Source of the DNA: Actinomycetota bacterium
Lineage (GTDB): Bacteria; Actinomycetota; Rubrobacteria; Rubrobacterales; Rubrobacteraceae
NCBI GenBank assembly: GCA_020200675.1
Contig: JAIVIG010000124.1
Span: 1 to 9,980, forward strand
DNA length: 9,980 nt
Reading direction: 5' to 3'
Part shown: piece after piece, positions 1 through 6,722 of the stretch
How positions within the stretch are numbered: position 1 is the stretch's first letter
How the letters are laid out: each line of letters opens with the position of its first letter
Program-made: the position numbers and the translations under genes
The notes under the pieces: model-generated
The model's input: the letters and a program-made list of their open reading frames with translations, nothing else
What the model was told of the DNA's origin: nothing
The model's database searches: none

Positions 1-112
1 ACCCCGCAGCCCGCGCTATACCCTTGATCGTCGCACCCTTGAACCCCTTCTCCGAGAACTCCTCGAACGCCGCGTCCAGTATCTGCGCCCGCCGATCCAA
101 CTCCTCCGCCAC
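1..112 (-). CDS. TetR-family transcriptional regulator, N-terminal fragment (cut by window edge)
   Basis: Reading the minus strand from a GTG at 112 gives 37 codons beginning VAEELDRRAQILDAAFEEF and continuing SEKGFKGATIKGIARAAG. This is the N-terminal DNA-binding region of TetR-family repressors: helix 1 with ILDAAxxxFxEKGF, then the start of the helix-turn-helix (T-I-x-x-I-A-x-A-A-G). The ligand-binding part lies outside the window, so the inducer is unknown. The GTG start is chosen because a GGGAGG Shine-Dalgarno lies a few bases upstream and an in-frame TGA lies shortly above it with no ATG between. The gene is divergent from the debranching-enzyme-like gene. Its own promoter is overlapped by a repeated palindrome-like site, which suggests autoregulation and possibly control of the divergent gene. 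The family call is secure; the function is open. Confidence 0.85.
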   Translation of the reverse strand, partial: MAEELDRRAQILDAAFEEFSEKGFKGATIKGIARAAG

Positions 113-122
113 CCGGCCTCCC

Positions 123-177
123 TCTTGATCAATCGTTCAATAATCGCAGTATATTCTTGATAGAACGTTTAATCAAG
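123..177. promoter_or_regulatory. Two-copy operator for the TetR-family regulator
   Basis: The sequence TCTTGATCAATCGTTCAAT (123-141) recurs as TCTTGATAGAACGTTTAAT (155-173), with 15 of 19 bases identical and starts 32 bp apart, about three helical turns. The second copy lies in a 22-bp imperfect palindrome (156-177; CTTGAT...ATCAAG, 9 of 11 pairs match). Between the two copies there is also a long inverted match (124-138 against 163-177, 13 of 15). One copy covers the spacer between the TetR -35 and -10 boxes and the other covers the predicted transcription start. The AT-rich block is unlike the surrounding GC-rich DNA. That the regulator encoded next door binds here is an inference from position and symmetry. 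Confidence 0.6.
148..176 (-). promoter_or_regulatory. Promoter of the TetR-family gene
   Basis: On the minus strand there is a TTGATT -35 box (176-171) and a TATACT -10 box (153-148) separated by exactly 17 bp, close to the primary-sigma consensus. The expected start of transcription is near 141, giving a leader of roughly 28 bases before the GTG at 112. The boxes are embedded in the repeated operator-like sequence, so repressor binding would block polymerase directly. Confidence 0.7.
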
Positions 178-196
178 CATTCGTCCGGGAAATACT
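168..196 (+). promoter_or_regulatory. Weak candidate promoter of the debranching-enzyme-like gene
   Basis: On the plus strand TTTAAT (168-173) and AATACT (191-196) are 17 bp apart. Each box matches the primary-sigma consensus only partly (3 of 6 and 4 of 6). The right operator half overlaps the -35 box, so the TetR-family regulator could also act on this gene. This is the best plus-strand candidate seen between the two divergent genes, but it is weak. Confidence 0.25.
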
Positions 197-215
197 GTGG
201 GCGGCTGTTTGTATC

Positions 216-2129
216 ATGAAGGCTCTGCTATCTTGCGAGGGGTCTGGGGTGCTTGAGGGATCCGTAAATGTCGTATCGCCCGGCGCCTACGCCGTCTCGG
301 ACGGCAGGGGGGATGTGGATGGTTCTGTCGGCCAGGGCCTCTTTTACCGGGACGTGCGCCACCTATCGGGGTTTCGCCTCGAGATAGACGGCGAGTCGCC
401 GGTCCCGCTGGCTTCGCGGGCGCGTGGCTCGGAGGCGGAGTTCGTCCTGGCTGCCGGCGTTTCGGGGAGCATAGGCTTGGTGCGGCGGCGCTCCCTCGGG
501 GGTGGCATGACCGAGGAGATCCTGCTGAAGAACGAGGCTCCGGAGGCGATCGAAGCGAGGGTCGAGCTCGAGTGCGCGGCGGATTTTATGGACGTATTCG
601 AGGTGCGTGGCTACCGCAGGGCGGCGGAGCGAGGTGGAGTTTCCGAGAGGGCGGAGGACGGTTGCCTGCGTTTCGCTTACCGGCGCGGGGGGTTCTGGCG
701 CGGGACCGTGGTGCGGGTCTCGGGGGAAGGGGTGGAGCCGCACGCGGTACCGGGACGTATCTCGTTCAGGCTCCGTCTCGAGCCGGGAGAAGAGCGCGCC
801 ATGCGCGTGTCGGTGGTCCTCGAGGAGGGTGGCGAGGAGGTCCGCTGGCGGAGGCACGCGCCGCTCTACGGGGAGGGTTCGACGCTGAAGACCGGTTGGG
901 AGGTACTACGACGCAGCTGGGAGCGTAGCCTGGATGACCTCGAATCGCTAACGCTCGATGCGGGTGAGGGTTTACTCGTGCCGGCGGCGGGCGCACCGTG
1001 GTTCATGGCGCTCTTCGGCCGGGACGCGCTCATCACAGGATACCAGACCATTATCCTCGGTCCCGAGCCGGCGAAGAACGCTTTGAGAGCGCTGGCAAAG
1101 TATCAAGCCACCCGGAGGGATGACTTCCGCGACGCCGAGCCCGGAAAGATCCTGCACGAGCTCAGGGTCGGGGAGCTCGCTTTCTTCGGGGAGATACCGC
1201 ATTCACCGTACTACGGGACCGCGGACGCGACCCCGCTATTTCTCATCCTACTGAACGAGGTCTGGCGCTGGACCGCCGACGCGGGGTTCGTGCGGGAGAT
1301 GGAGGGAGCGGCGCGGCTGGCGCTCGATTGGATCCTCCACCACGCCGACCGGGTAAACGGCTACGTAGCCTACGCCACCCGTTCCCCGGCGGGCCTCCGG
1401 AACCACGGCTGGAGGGACCGCGCGAACTCCATGCTGTTCCGCGACGGGACCCGCGCCGAGGCGCCCATAGCTCCCTGCGAGGTCCAGGGCTACGTCTACG
1501 ACGCTTATCTGAGGACCGCCGAGCTCGCGGAGCAAGTCTGGGTGGACTCTGGCCTGGCCGGAGGGCTTCGGGCGGAGGCCGAGGACCTCAGAGCGCGCTT
1601 CGATCGGGACTTCTGGATGGAGGACCACGGATACTACGCCCTCGCTCTCGATGGAGCCGGGCGTCGGGTGGACTCCCTGGTCTCCAGCGCCGGGCACCTC
1701 CTCTGGAGCGGCATAGTCTCCGCAGAGAAGGCGAAGCTCGTCGCCGACCGGTTGATGGATGAGGAGCTCTTCAGCGGTTGGGGCATCAGGACGATGGCAA
1801 CGGGTGAGGGGGGCTACGACCCGGATTCCTACCACAACGGCTCCGTCTGGCCTCACGACAACGCCATCATTGCCCATGGCCTCCGCTGCTATGGTTTCCG
1901 GGAAGAAGCCAACCGGGTAGCCGTCGCCCTCCTCGAAGCTGCTCCGCACTTCGATTACCGCCTGCCCGAGGTCTTCGCGGGACACTCGCGCAGCGAGGTC
2001 CGCGAGCCGGTGGAGTTGCCGAGATCCTGCAGCCCGCAGGCGTGGGCGGCGGGAGCGGTGCCGCTGCTCGTCCGCGCGATGCTCGGCGTGGAGCCGGGTG
2101 CAAAGTTTTCTATCGGGCCGCCTCTTTAG
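216..2129 (+). CDS. Amylo-alpha-1,6-glucosidase / glycogen-debranching-enzyme-like protein
   Basis: This 637-residue protein has the two-part layout of bacterial debranching-like glucosidases. An N-terminal beta domain (about residues 20-215) opens with SDGRGDVDG...GLFYRDVRHLS. It is followed by an (alpha/alpha)6 barrel (about 240-630) with AALFGRDALITGY-like sequence (FGRD, Asp270), NHGWRD (Asp401), APCEVQGYVYDA (Glu422), HNGSVWPHD (540-548), LPEVFAG (Glu585) and a closing SCSPQAWAAGAVP. By analogy with related barrel glucosidases, Asp401 and Glu585 are my candidates for acid and base; this is not verified. The family acts on alpha-glucosidic bonds in glycogen-like or oligosaccharide substrates. 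No signal peptide is seen, so it is probably cytoplasmic. ATG 216 has no clear Shine-Dalgarno; GTG 249 has GAGGGG at 237-242 and may be the real start. The family is fairly sure; the substrate is not. Confidence 0.85.
   Translation: MKALLSCEGSGVLEGSVNVVSPGAYAVSDGRGDVDGSVGQGLFYRDVRHLSGFRLEIDGESPVPLASRARGSEAEFVLAAGVSGSIGLVRRRSLGGGMTEEILLKNEAPEAIEARVELECAADFMDVFEVRGYRRAAERGGVSERAEDGCLRFAYRRGGFWRGTVVRVSGEGVEPHAVPGRISFRLRLEPGEERAMRVSVVLEEGGEEVRWRRHAPLYGEGSTLKTGWEVLRRSWERSLDDLESLTLDAGEGLLVPAAGAPWFMALFGRDALITGYQTIILGPEPAKNALRALAKYQATRRDDFRDAEPGKILHELRVGELAFFGEIPHSPYYGTADATPLFLILLNEVWRWTADAGFVREMEGAARLALDWILHHADRVNGYVAYATRSPAGLRNHGWRDRANSMLFRDGTRAEAPIAPCEVQGYVYDAYLRTAELAEQVWVDSGLAGGLRAEAEDLRARFDRDFWMEDHGYYALALDGAGRRVDSLVSSAGHLLWSGIVSAEKAKLVADRLMDEELFSGWGIRTMATGEGGYDPDSYHNGSVWPHDNAIIAHGLRCYGFREEANRVAVALLEAAPHFDYRLPEVFAGHSRSEVREPVELPRSCSPQAWAAGAVPLLVRAMLGVEPGAKFSIGPPL
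237..251 (+). promoter_or_regulatory. Ribosome binding site supporting an alternative GTG start at 249
   Basis: GAGGGG at 237-242 is followed by a 6-base spacer and an in-frame GTG at 249-251. The upstream ATG at 216 lacks any purine-rich site. The 11 residues lost (MKALLSCEGSG) are not part of the recognisable domain. This makes GTG 249 a serious competitor for the true start. Confidence 0.4.
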
Positions 2130-2175
2130 CCGTGTGATCCCGAGCCGTGGGCGTATCGCGGCCGGGCGGGACCTG

Positions 2176-2204
2176 TTTACACGCTGCCGGTTAGCTGCTA
2201 GTTT
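2176..2204 (+). promoter_or_regulatory. Candidate promoter of the mutase/phosphorylase operon
   Basis: TTTACA (2176-2181) matches 5 of 6 bases of the -35 consensus. It is followed after exactly 17 bp by TAGTTT (2199-2204), which fits the TANNNT form of the -10 box. The T-rich stretch 2201-2217 stands out from GC-rich surroundings. Transcription would start near 2211, leaving a leader of about 39 bases before the GTG at 2250. It lies in the 120-bp gap after the debranching-like gene, so the next two genes may have their own promoter. Confidence 0.5.
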
Positions 2205-2249
2205 TCTGGTTTTGTTGCAGGGGATCTGAACCAAAGGACCGCGATACTC

Positions 2250-3032
2250 GTGAGCTACGGTGGCGCAATCTTCGACGTTGACGGCGTGCTGGTCGACTCG
2301 CCCCACGAACGGGCCTGGCGCGAGACGTTGCAACTGCTGATGGAGAACGACTGGCGTGACATCCGGTCTCGGACCACCTACACGCCCGAGCGCTTTACTC
2401 CGGCGGTCTATCAGGAGGTCGTCGCCGGTAAGCCGCGCATGAGTGGTGCACGGGCGGCGCTCGACTACTTCGGCGTTCCCGACGCCGAGAGCCGCGTCGA
2501 AGGGTACGCCGAACGCAAACAGCGACAGGTGGTCGAGCTGATCGAGGCTGGCAAGTTTCTGGCGTTCCCCGATGCGCTGCGGTTTCTCCTCGCGGTGAAG
2601 GGGTTGGGGATTCTAGTAGCCGCGGCCTCTTCGTCCAAGAACGCGGGGCTATTCCTGGAGCAGATCCGGCTCGACGAGTTCGCCTCGGAGCAGGGCCTCG
2701 ACTATGACTTTCTCGAGTTCGGTCTGACGTTGCAGGACATCTTCGACGCGGACGTGACCGGGCGCGACTTCCCGCAGGGCAAGCCGCACCCGATGATCTT
2801 CCTGACCGCCGCCGAGGAGCTCGGCGTGGCACCGCAAGATTGCTTCGTTATCGAGGACGCGACGTCCGGCGTGCAGGCCGCCAGGGCCGGCGACATGGCT
2901 GCTTTAGGCGTGGCTCGATTGGACGACGAGGAGCTGCTGCGTAGGGTGGGCGCAGACCTGGTCGTAACGACGCTCGACGACGTCGACCTCGACGCGCTGG
3001 CTGAAGACCGGCTGGAGCAGAGGTCCCGCTAG
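2250..3032 (+). CDS. pgmB: Beta-phosphoglucomutase-like HAD-superfamily protein
   Basis: This 260-residue cytoplasmic enzyme is expected to interconvert beta-glucose 1-phosphate and glucose 6-phosphate. HAD motif I is FDVDGVLVDS, with nucleophile Asp9 and acid/base Asp11. His19 and Trp23 in SPHERAW match the substrate-side residues of beta-phosphoglucomutases. Motif II is AAASSS (Ser127 region), motif III is Lys178 in GKPHP, and motif IV is IEDATSGVQAA (Glu202, Asp203). It is about 40 residues longer than typical members, mostly through an insertion near residues 143-163 between the motif II helix and the FDAD segment. The GTG start has AAAGGA 11 bases upstream. The stop overlaps the start of the GH65 gene by one base, so translation is probably coupled, and the GH65 partner supports the beta-glucose 1-phosphate specificity. 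A generic sugar phosphatase is the alternative. Confidence 0.85.
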   Translation: MSYGGAIFDVDGVLVDSPHERAWRETLQLLMENDWRDIRSRTTYTPERFTPAVYQEVVAGKPRMSGARAALDYFGVPDAESRVEGYAERKQRQVVELIEAGKFLAFPDALRFLLAVKGLGILVAAASSSKNAGLFLEQIRLDEFASEQGLDYDFLEFGLTLQDIFDADVTGRDFPQGKPHPMIFLTAAEELGVAPQDCFVIEDATSGVQAARAGDMAALGVARLDDEELLRRVGADLVVTTLDDVDLDALAEDRLEQRSR

Positions 3033-3034
3033 TG
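3019..3034 (+). promoter_or_regulatory. Shine-Dalgarno and stop/start overlap deciding the GH65 start
   Basis: AGAGG at 3019-3023 lies 8 bases before GTG at 3032-3034. The mutase stop TAG (3030-3032) shares its last base with this GTG (TAGTG), the arrangement expected for translational coupling. This fixes the start of the phosphorylase gene. Confidence 0.65.
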
Positions 3035-5275
3035 GCCGGGTACCCTGGCCCAGAGCAGGACGTGTTCGCGACGCACCGTGATCCCCGCTGGGTGTTGACC
3101 GCCGACGGCTGGGAGCCAAGGCGTGAGCCGGGGATCGAAGCCGTGTTCGCGCTGGTCAACGGCTACCTTGGGACCCGCGCCGCTGTCGAGGAGGGCAGCG
3201 ACGTCTCCGACCCCGCGACGTTCATAAACGGCGTCTTCGACACCGTCACCGAGGAGGTCGCTCAGGCCGCGGCGACGCCCGAGCACCAGGTAATCGCTGC
3301 GCCCACGCCCGAGCTCGTCGTCGCGCCGGACTGGTCGCGGCTGCGCATCACCGTCGGGGGTGCGTCGCTTGGGGTGGACTCCGCCGAGGTGCTCGAACAG
3401 CGCCGGACGCTCGACATGCGCCGCGGCGTGCTCGTCCGCGAATGGCGCGTCCGCACCGGGACGCGCACCACACGGCTGCGCTCGCTGCGTTTCGCCTCGC
3501 TCGACGACCGCCACGTCCTGGGGCAGGTGCTGGAATTGACGCCCGAAGACTGGTCCGGTCCCGTGGAGGTCGAGGCGATCGTGGACGGGGACGTCACCAA
3601 CGGCGGCGGGGTACGACATCTGATCGGTCATCAAACCCGGCTGGTGGACGGGGGGCTCTTGCTCACGACCGCTACGTCCGAGAAGCACACCCTGTTGTGT
3701 TTCGCCACCGCCGCGACCTTGCGAGAAAACGAGGGCGGCGAGGTCGTTTCCGAAGACGCGTCGACCTCGACCGCCCTGGTCCAACGGTGGAGCTTCGATG
3801 CTAGGCGGGGTCGGCCCTGCACGCTGCGCAAGGTCGTTACGGTGTTCACCTCACGGGACGATACGGACCCTGCCGCCCGTGCCGCGGAGCGGCTGAAGGA
3901 GGCGGTTGGGATCGGGGTGCCAACCTTGCTCGAAAGTAGCGCGCGGGCCTGGACCGGGCGGTGGGCGAGTTCGGACGTAGAGATCACCGGCGATGAGGAG
4001 ACCCAGCGCAAGGCGCGGTTCGCCATATACCACCTGATCGGCTGCGCCACCCCCGACGACGAGTACGCGTCACCGGGGGCGCGGTCGTTGACCGGCGAGC
4101 GCTACAAGGGTCATGTCTTCTGGGACACGGAGATATTCGTGTTGCCGTTCTTCGTGTACACGCATCCGCCGACCGCGCGGGCGCTCTTGATGTACCGCTA
4201 CCATACGCTGCCCGCCGCCCGCGAGCGGGCCCGCGCCATGGGATACCGGGGCGCTCTATACGCCTGGGAATCCACGGACACCGGGGTGGACGTTACGCCG
4301 CCGTTCGTCTATAACGCGGCCGGCGAGCGCCTGGAGATCCTGACGGGCTTGCAGGAGCACCACATCTCAGCCGACGTCGCCTACGGGATCTGGCAGTACT
4401 GGCGGGCCACGCAGGACGAGGCGTTCATCCTGGACGCGGGCGCCGAGATGCTGCTAGAGATGGCGCGTTTCTGGGCCTCGAGGGCTGAGCGCGACGAGGA
4501 TGGACGATATCACGTTCGGAAGGTGATCGGACCCGACGAGTTCCACGAGCACACGCACCACCCGGACCGGTGGCGGACGCTGTCGGTGCAGAGCGGCCTG
4601 GAGGAGGCCGAGCTCGCGACGTGGGACGAGGTGGCCGAGGGGCTGGTCGATAACTTCGATCCCGAGACCAACATCTTCGAGCAGCATAGTGGCTACTTCG
4701 ACCTGGAGGATATCGACCTGCGAGACTTCGAGCCGCGCACGAAATCGATGGACGTGCTGCTGGGCTGGTCCAGGCTCACACGGTCACAGATCATCAAGCA
4801 GGCCGACGTGATGATGCTGCTCTTCCTGCTCGGCGACGAGTACCCGCGCGAGGTACACGAGGCCAACTTCCGCTACTACGAGCCGCGAACCACGCACGAC
4901 AGCTCGCTAAGCCCCAGCTTCCATGCGCTGGCGGCGGCGCGCTCCGGCGATCTCGAGACCGCCAAACGTTACTTCGAAAAAGCAGCCAACCTCGACCTGG
5001 ACTTCTCCCGCGGCGTGACGGCAGCAGGCGGCGTGCACATCGCCGCTTTGGGCGGCATGTGGCACGTCCTCGTCTTCGGCTTCGGGGGCATGTTCGCCGA
5101 AGACGCCGGACCGCGGTTCGAACCTCACGTTCCGGAGGGCTGGCAGACGCTGCGCTTCTCGGTGCTGTGGCGCAGATCGCGACTGCGGATCACTGTTACT
5201 GACAACACCCCTGACGTAGCGATCGAATCGGCCGGGCGAGAAGCCGTTCAGCCGCGTACGGGCCCGGCACAATAG
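3032..5275 (+). CDS. GH65-family glycoside phosphorylase (maltose/trehalose/kojibiose type)
   Basis: This is a complete 747-residue GH65 protein of normal length. It has an N-terminal beta-sandwich (about 1-270, with FALVNGYLGTRAAVEEG), an (alpha/alpha)6 catalytic barrel (about 310-680) and a small C-terminal beta domain. Family motifs are GHVFWDTEIFVLPFF, RYHTLPAARERARAMGYRGA, and RKVIGPDEFHEH, where Glu503 is the expected general acid. Others are KQADV (Lys589) and THDSSLSPSFHA (Ser624-Ser627), the loop that holds phosphate in family phosphorylases. The reaction expected is inverting phosphorolysis of an alpha-glucoside to beta-glucose 1-phosphate plus glucose or another acceptor. The overlapping upstream beta-phosphoglucomutase gene would consume that product, which argues for a phosphorylase over a GH65 hydrolase. 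Which disaccharide is used (trehalose, maltose, kojibiose, nigerose) cannot be decided here. No signal peptide is seen. Confidence 0.92.
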   Translation: MAGYPGPEQDVFATHRDPRWVLTADGWEPRREPGIEAVFALVNGYLGTRAAVEEGSDVSDPATFINGVFDTVTEEVAQAAATPEHQVIAAPTPELVVAPDWSRLRITVGGASLGVDSAEVLEQRRTLDMRRGVLVREWRVRTGTRTTRLRSLRFASLDDRHVLGQVLELTPEDWSGPVEVEAIVDGDVTNGGGVRHLIGHQTRLVDGGLLLTTATSEKHTLLCFATAATLRENEGGEVVSEDASTSTALVQRWSFDARRGRPCTLRKVVTVFTSRDDTDPAARAAERLKEAVGIGVPTLLESSARAWTGRWASSDVEITGDEETQRKARFAIYHLIGCATPDDEYASPGARSLTGERYKGHVFWDTEIFVLPFFVYTHPPTARALLMYRYHTLPAARERARAMGYRGALYAWESTDTGVDVTPPFVYNAAGERLEILTGLQEHHISADVAYGIWQYWRATQDEAFILDAGAEMLLEMARFWASRAERDEDGRYHVRKVIGPDEFHEHTHHPDRWRTLSVQSGLEEAELATWDEVAEGLVDNFDPETNIFEQHSGYFDLEDIDLRDFEPRTKSMDVLLGWSRLTRSQIIKQADVMMLLFLLGDEYPREVHEANFRYYEPRTTHDSSLSPSFHALAAARSGDLETAKRYFEKAANLDLDFSRGVTAAGGVHIAALGGMWHVLVFGFGGMFAEDAGPRFEPHVPEGWQTLRFSVLWRRSRLRITVTDNTPDVAIESAGREAVQPRTGPAQ

Positions 5276-5423
5276 ACACGAGACCCCCCGCTTCCCGCCG
5301 TGCCTCTAGCCAACCCACACATATCGAGCAGGGCGGTAACGCTGTCGAGGTCATGGAGACGACGGGCATGTCCCTGGCAAGAGAAACGCATGGCCAACGC
5401 CGGATGTGTTGGAGGTAGATCGT

Positions 5424-5432
5424 AAAGGAGGT
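5424..5432 (+). promoter_or_regulatory. Strong Shine-Dalgarno of the GT4 gene
   Basis: AAAGGAGGT directly precedes ATG 5435. The core AAGGAGGT is a full complement of the 16S rRNA 3' end and is the best such site in the window. The spacer is unusually short (about 3 bases from the GG). The rest of the 159-bp gap after the GH65 gene (5276-5423) shows no convincing promoter, terminator or ORF. Confidence 0.7.
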
Positions 5433-5434
5433 TT

Positions 5435-6457
5435 ATGAGGATAGCGGAGATAGCCCCGCCCTGGGTCAGGGTGCCCCCCGAAGGCTATGGAGGTATCGAG
5501 TGGATAGTCAGCATACTCACCGACGGGCTCGTTGATAGAGGGCACGAGGTCACCCTCTACGCCACCGGCGATTCGAGAACCAGGGCTCGCCTGAGCGCCC
5601 CCTTCGATGAGCCCGTAAGCCTGGGTGGCAAGGGCTTCTACGACGCGGTGCATCCGATGGCCATACAGCGCTACGACGTCATCCACGATCACACCGGTGC
5701 CATGGCGGCGTGTCTGGGGGCCCTGTCGGAGACCCCCGTTCTGCACACTTTGCACGGGCCGTTCAACCCAGACGTTCGGCGGCTCTGCCGCATGATCGCC
5801 GACAAGATCTACTTCAACTCCATCTCCGACTCGCAGCGCTCGGGGTGCCCGGAGTTGAACTACGTTGGCACGATCTACAACGCCGTCGAGGTCGAAACGT
5901 ACCCCTTCCGCAGCGAGAAAGAGGACTACGCGCTCTTCCTGGGGAGATTCAGCGAGGACAAAGGGGCACACAACGCCATCTATATAGCCCAGCAAGCAGG
6001 CGTCCCTCTTCGCATGGCCGGTAAGGTAGTCCCGGGGGTGGACACCCATTACTTCGAGGAACGCATCGAACCCCACCTCGACGGGGAGAACATCATCTAC
6101 GAGGGCGAGGTGGGTGGCCAGCGCAAGCGTGAGTTGCTCGCCGGGGCGCGCTTTCTGCTCTTTCCCATCCAGTGGGAAGAACCGTTCGGGCTGGTGATGA
6201 CCGAAGCCCTGGCCTGCGGTACACCGATCGTGGCGGATGCCATGGGAGCCGCATCGGAGATCGTCAAAGACAGCGAGGTAGGTATTCTGGTCGGCGAGGG
6301 TGAATGGGACGCGATGGCCGAGGCGATAAAGAGCGGCCGGTTGGAGGCGATAGACCCCCATCACTGCAGAGAATACGTGGAAGAACACTTCAGCGTCGAG
6401 GCGATGATCGACGGCTACGAGGCGGCCTTCGAGAAGATCCTGGCCGACAGAGCCTGA
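5435..6457 (+). CDS. Glycosyltransferase family 4 (GT-B fold) protein
   Basis: This 340-residue retaining GT-B glycosyltransferase starts with MRIAEIAPP and the glycine-rich acceptor-side loop PPEGYGGIEW, followed by DRGHEVTLYATG. The linker region shows YNAVEVETYPF. The C-terminal donor-binding half has LFLGRFSEDKGAHNAI, YEGEVGG, LLFPIQWEEPFGLVMTEALACGTPIV and an E-x7-E pair (Glu249 and Glu257), the nucleotide-sugar signature of GT4. No signal peptide or membrane helix is visible, so it is probably cytoplasmic. It lies 159 bp after the GH65 gene on the same strand and may be cotranscribed. With sugar phosphorylase and debranching-like neighbours, it could build the glucoside that the others process, but donor and acceptor cannot be inferred. 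A long antisense ORF (5351-6466) is a codon-bias shadow. Confidence 0.88.
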   Translation: MRIAEIAPPWVRVPPEGYGGIEWIVSILTDGLVDRGHEVTLYATGDSRTRARLSAPFDEPVSLGGKGFYDAVHPMAIQRYDVIHDHTGAMAACLGALSETPVLHTLHGPFNPDVRRLCRMIADKIYFNSISDSQRSGCPELNYVGTIYNAVEVETYPFRSEKEDYALFLGRFSEDKGAHNAIYIAQQAGVPLRMAGKVVPGVDTHYFEERIEPHLDGENIIYEGEVGGQRKRELLAGARFLLFPIQWEEPFGLVMTEALACGTPIVADAMGAASEIVKDSEVGILVGEGEWDAMAEAIKSGRLEAIDPHHCREYVEEHFSVEAMIDGYEAAFEKILADRA

Positions 6458-6518
6458 GAGCGCCATAACTCAGCCCGGCCGGGGCCGCGAGACCGGTGCG
6501 TAGCGGGGGTTCGGATAG

Positions 6519-6524
6519 TAGTAT
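6519..6524 (+). promoter_or_regulatory. -10 box placed for leaderless transcription of the 63-codon ORF
   Basis: TAGTAT at 6519-6524 ends 6 bases before ATG 6531, so transcription would start at the A of the start codon. No Shine-Dalgarno is present. No clear -35 box is seen. Confidence 0.4.
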
Positions 6525-6530
6525 CTGCCT

Positions 6531-6722
6531 ATGAACGAGCGGGATCTCCTACTGCTGGAGAGCGCTGTAACTGCCATAGAGGAGGCGGCTGCGGCCGTCC
6601 GCCGGGAGGTTGAGCGCGACCGGCTGGGCGACTCCTCCCTAGCACGCCTCTCGACGGTCGAGGCCGAGCTCAACCGGAGCCGGCTGACGCTGGAGAAGAT
6701 AATCAAAGAAGAGACGGGATAA
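6531..6722 (+). CDS. Small helical hypothetical protein (63 aa)
   Basis: I do not recognise this protein. It is short, highly charged and almost free of helix breakers, starting MNERDLLLLESAVTAIEEA and ending LTLEKIIKEETG. Hydrophobic residues recur at heptad-like intervals (Leu7-9, Val13, Ile16, Val23, Val27, Leu41, Val44, Leu48, Leu52, Leu54, Ile57), suggesting one or two amphipathic helices or a coiled coil. A GDSS segment near residues 33-36 could be the turn. There is no signal peptide or membrane span. It ends in TAA just before a long hairpin and is preceded by a -10 box at leaderless distance. Both points favour a real gene over chance. The overlapping minus-strand frame (6470-6706) is Ser/Arg-rich low complexity and looks like the shadow. 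Confidence 0.6.
   Translation: MNERDLLLLESAVTAIEEAAAAVRREVERDRLGDSSLARLSTVEAELNRSRLTLEKIIKEETG

Noticed and set aside
1248..2333. 361-codon minus-strand frame opposite the debranching-like gene and crossing the following gap
   Set aside because: The translation is rich in Arg, Val and Pro without domains. It spans the start of the next gene and its probable promoter, and the sense frame has strong family motifs.
3029..3784. 251-codon minus-strand frame opposite the start of the GH65 gene
   Set aside because: Shadow of the phosphorylase N-terminal domain, with no motifs and no plausible ribosome binding site.
5310..5412. Possible long-range pairing of CCAACCCACACAT with ATGTGTTGG in the leader before the GT4 gene
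   Set aside because: Imperfect match of about 9 pairs over a 90-base loop, no tail or aptamer-like pattern; within chance expectation for GC-rich DNA.
5351..6466. 371-codon open frame on the minus strand opposite the GT4 gene
   Set aside because: It mirrors a clearly recognisable glycosyltransferase. The translation has no family motif and is the usual antisense shadow of GC-rich codon bias.
6470..6706. 78-codon minus-strand frame opposite the small helical ORF
   Set aside because: Low-complexity Ser/Arg sequence. The plus-strand frame has better composition, a -10 box and a hairpin right after its stop.
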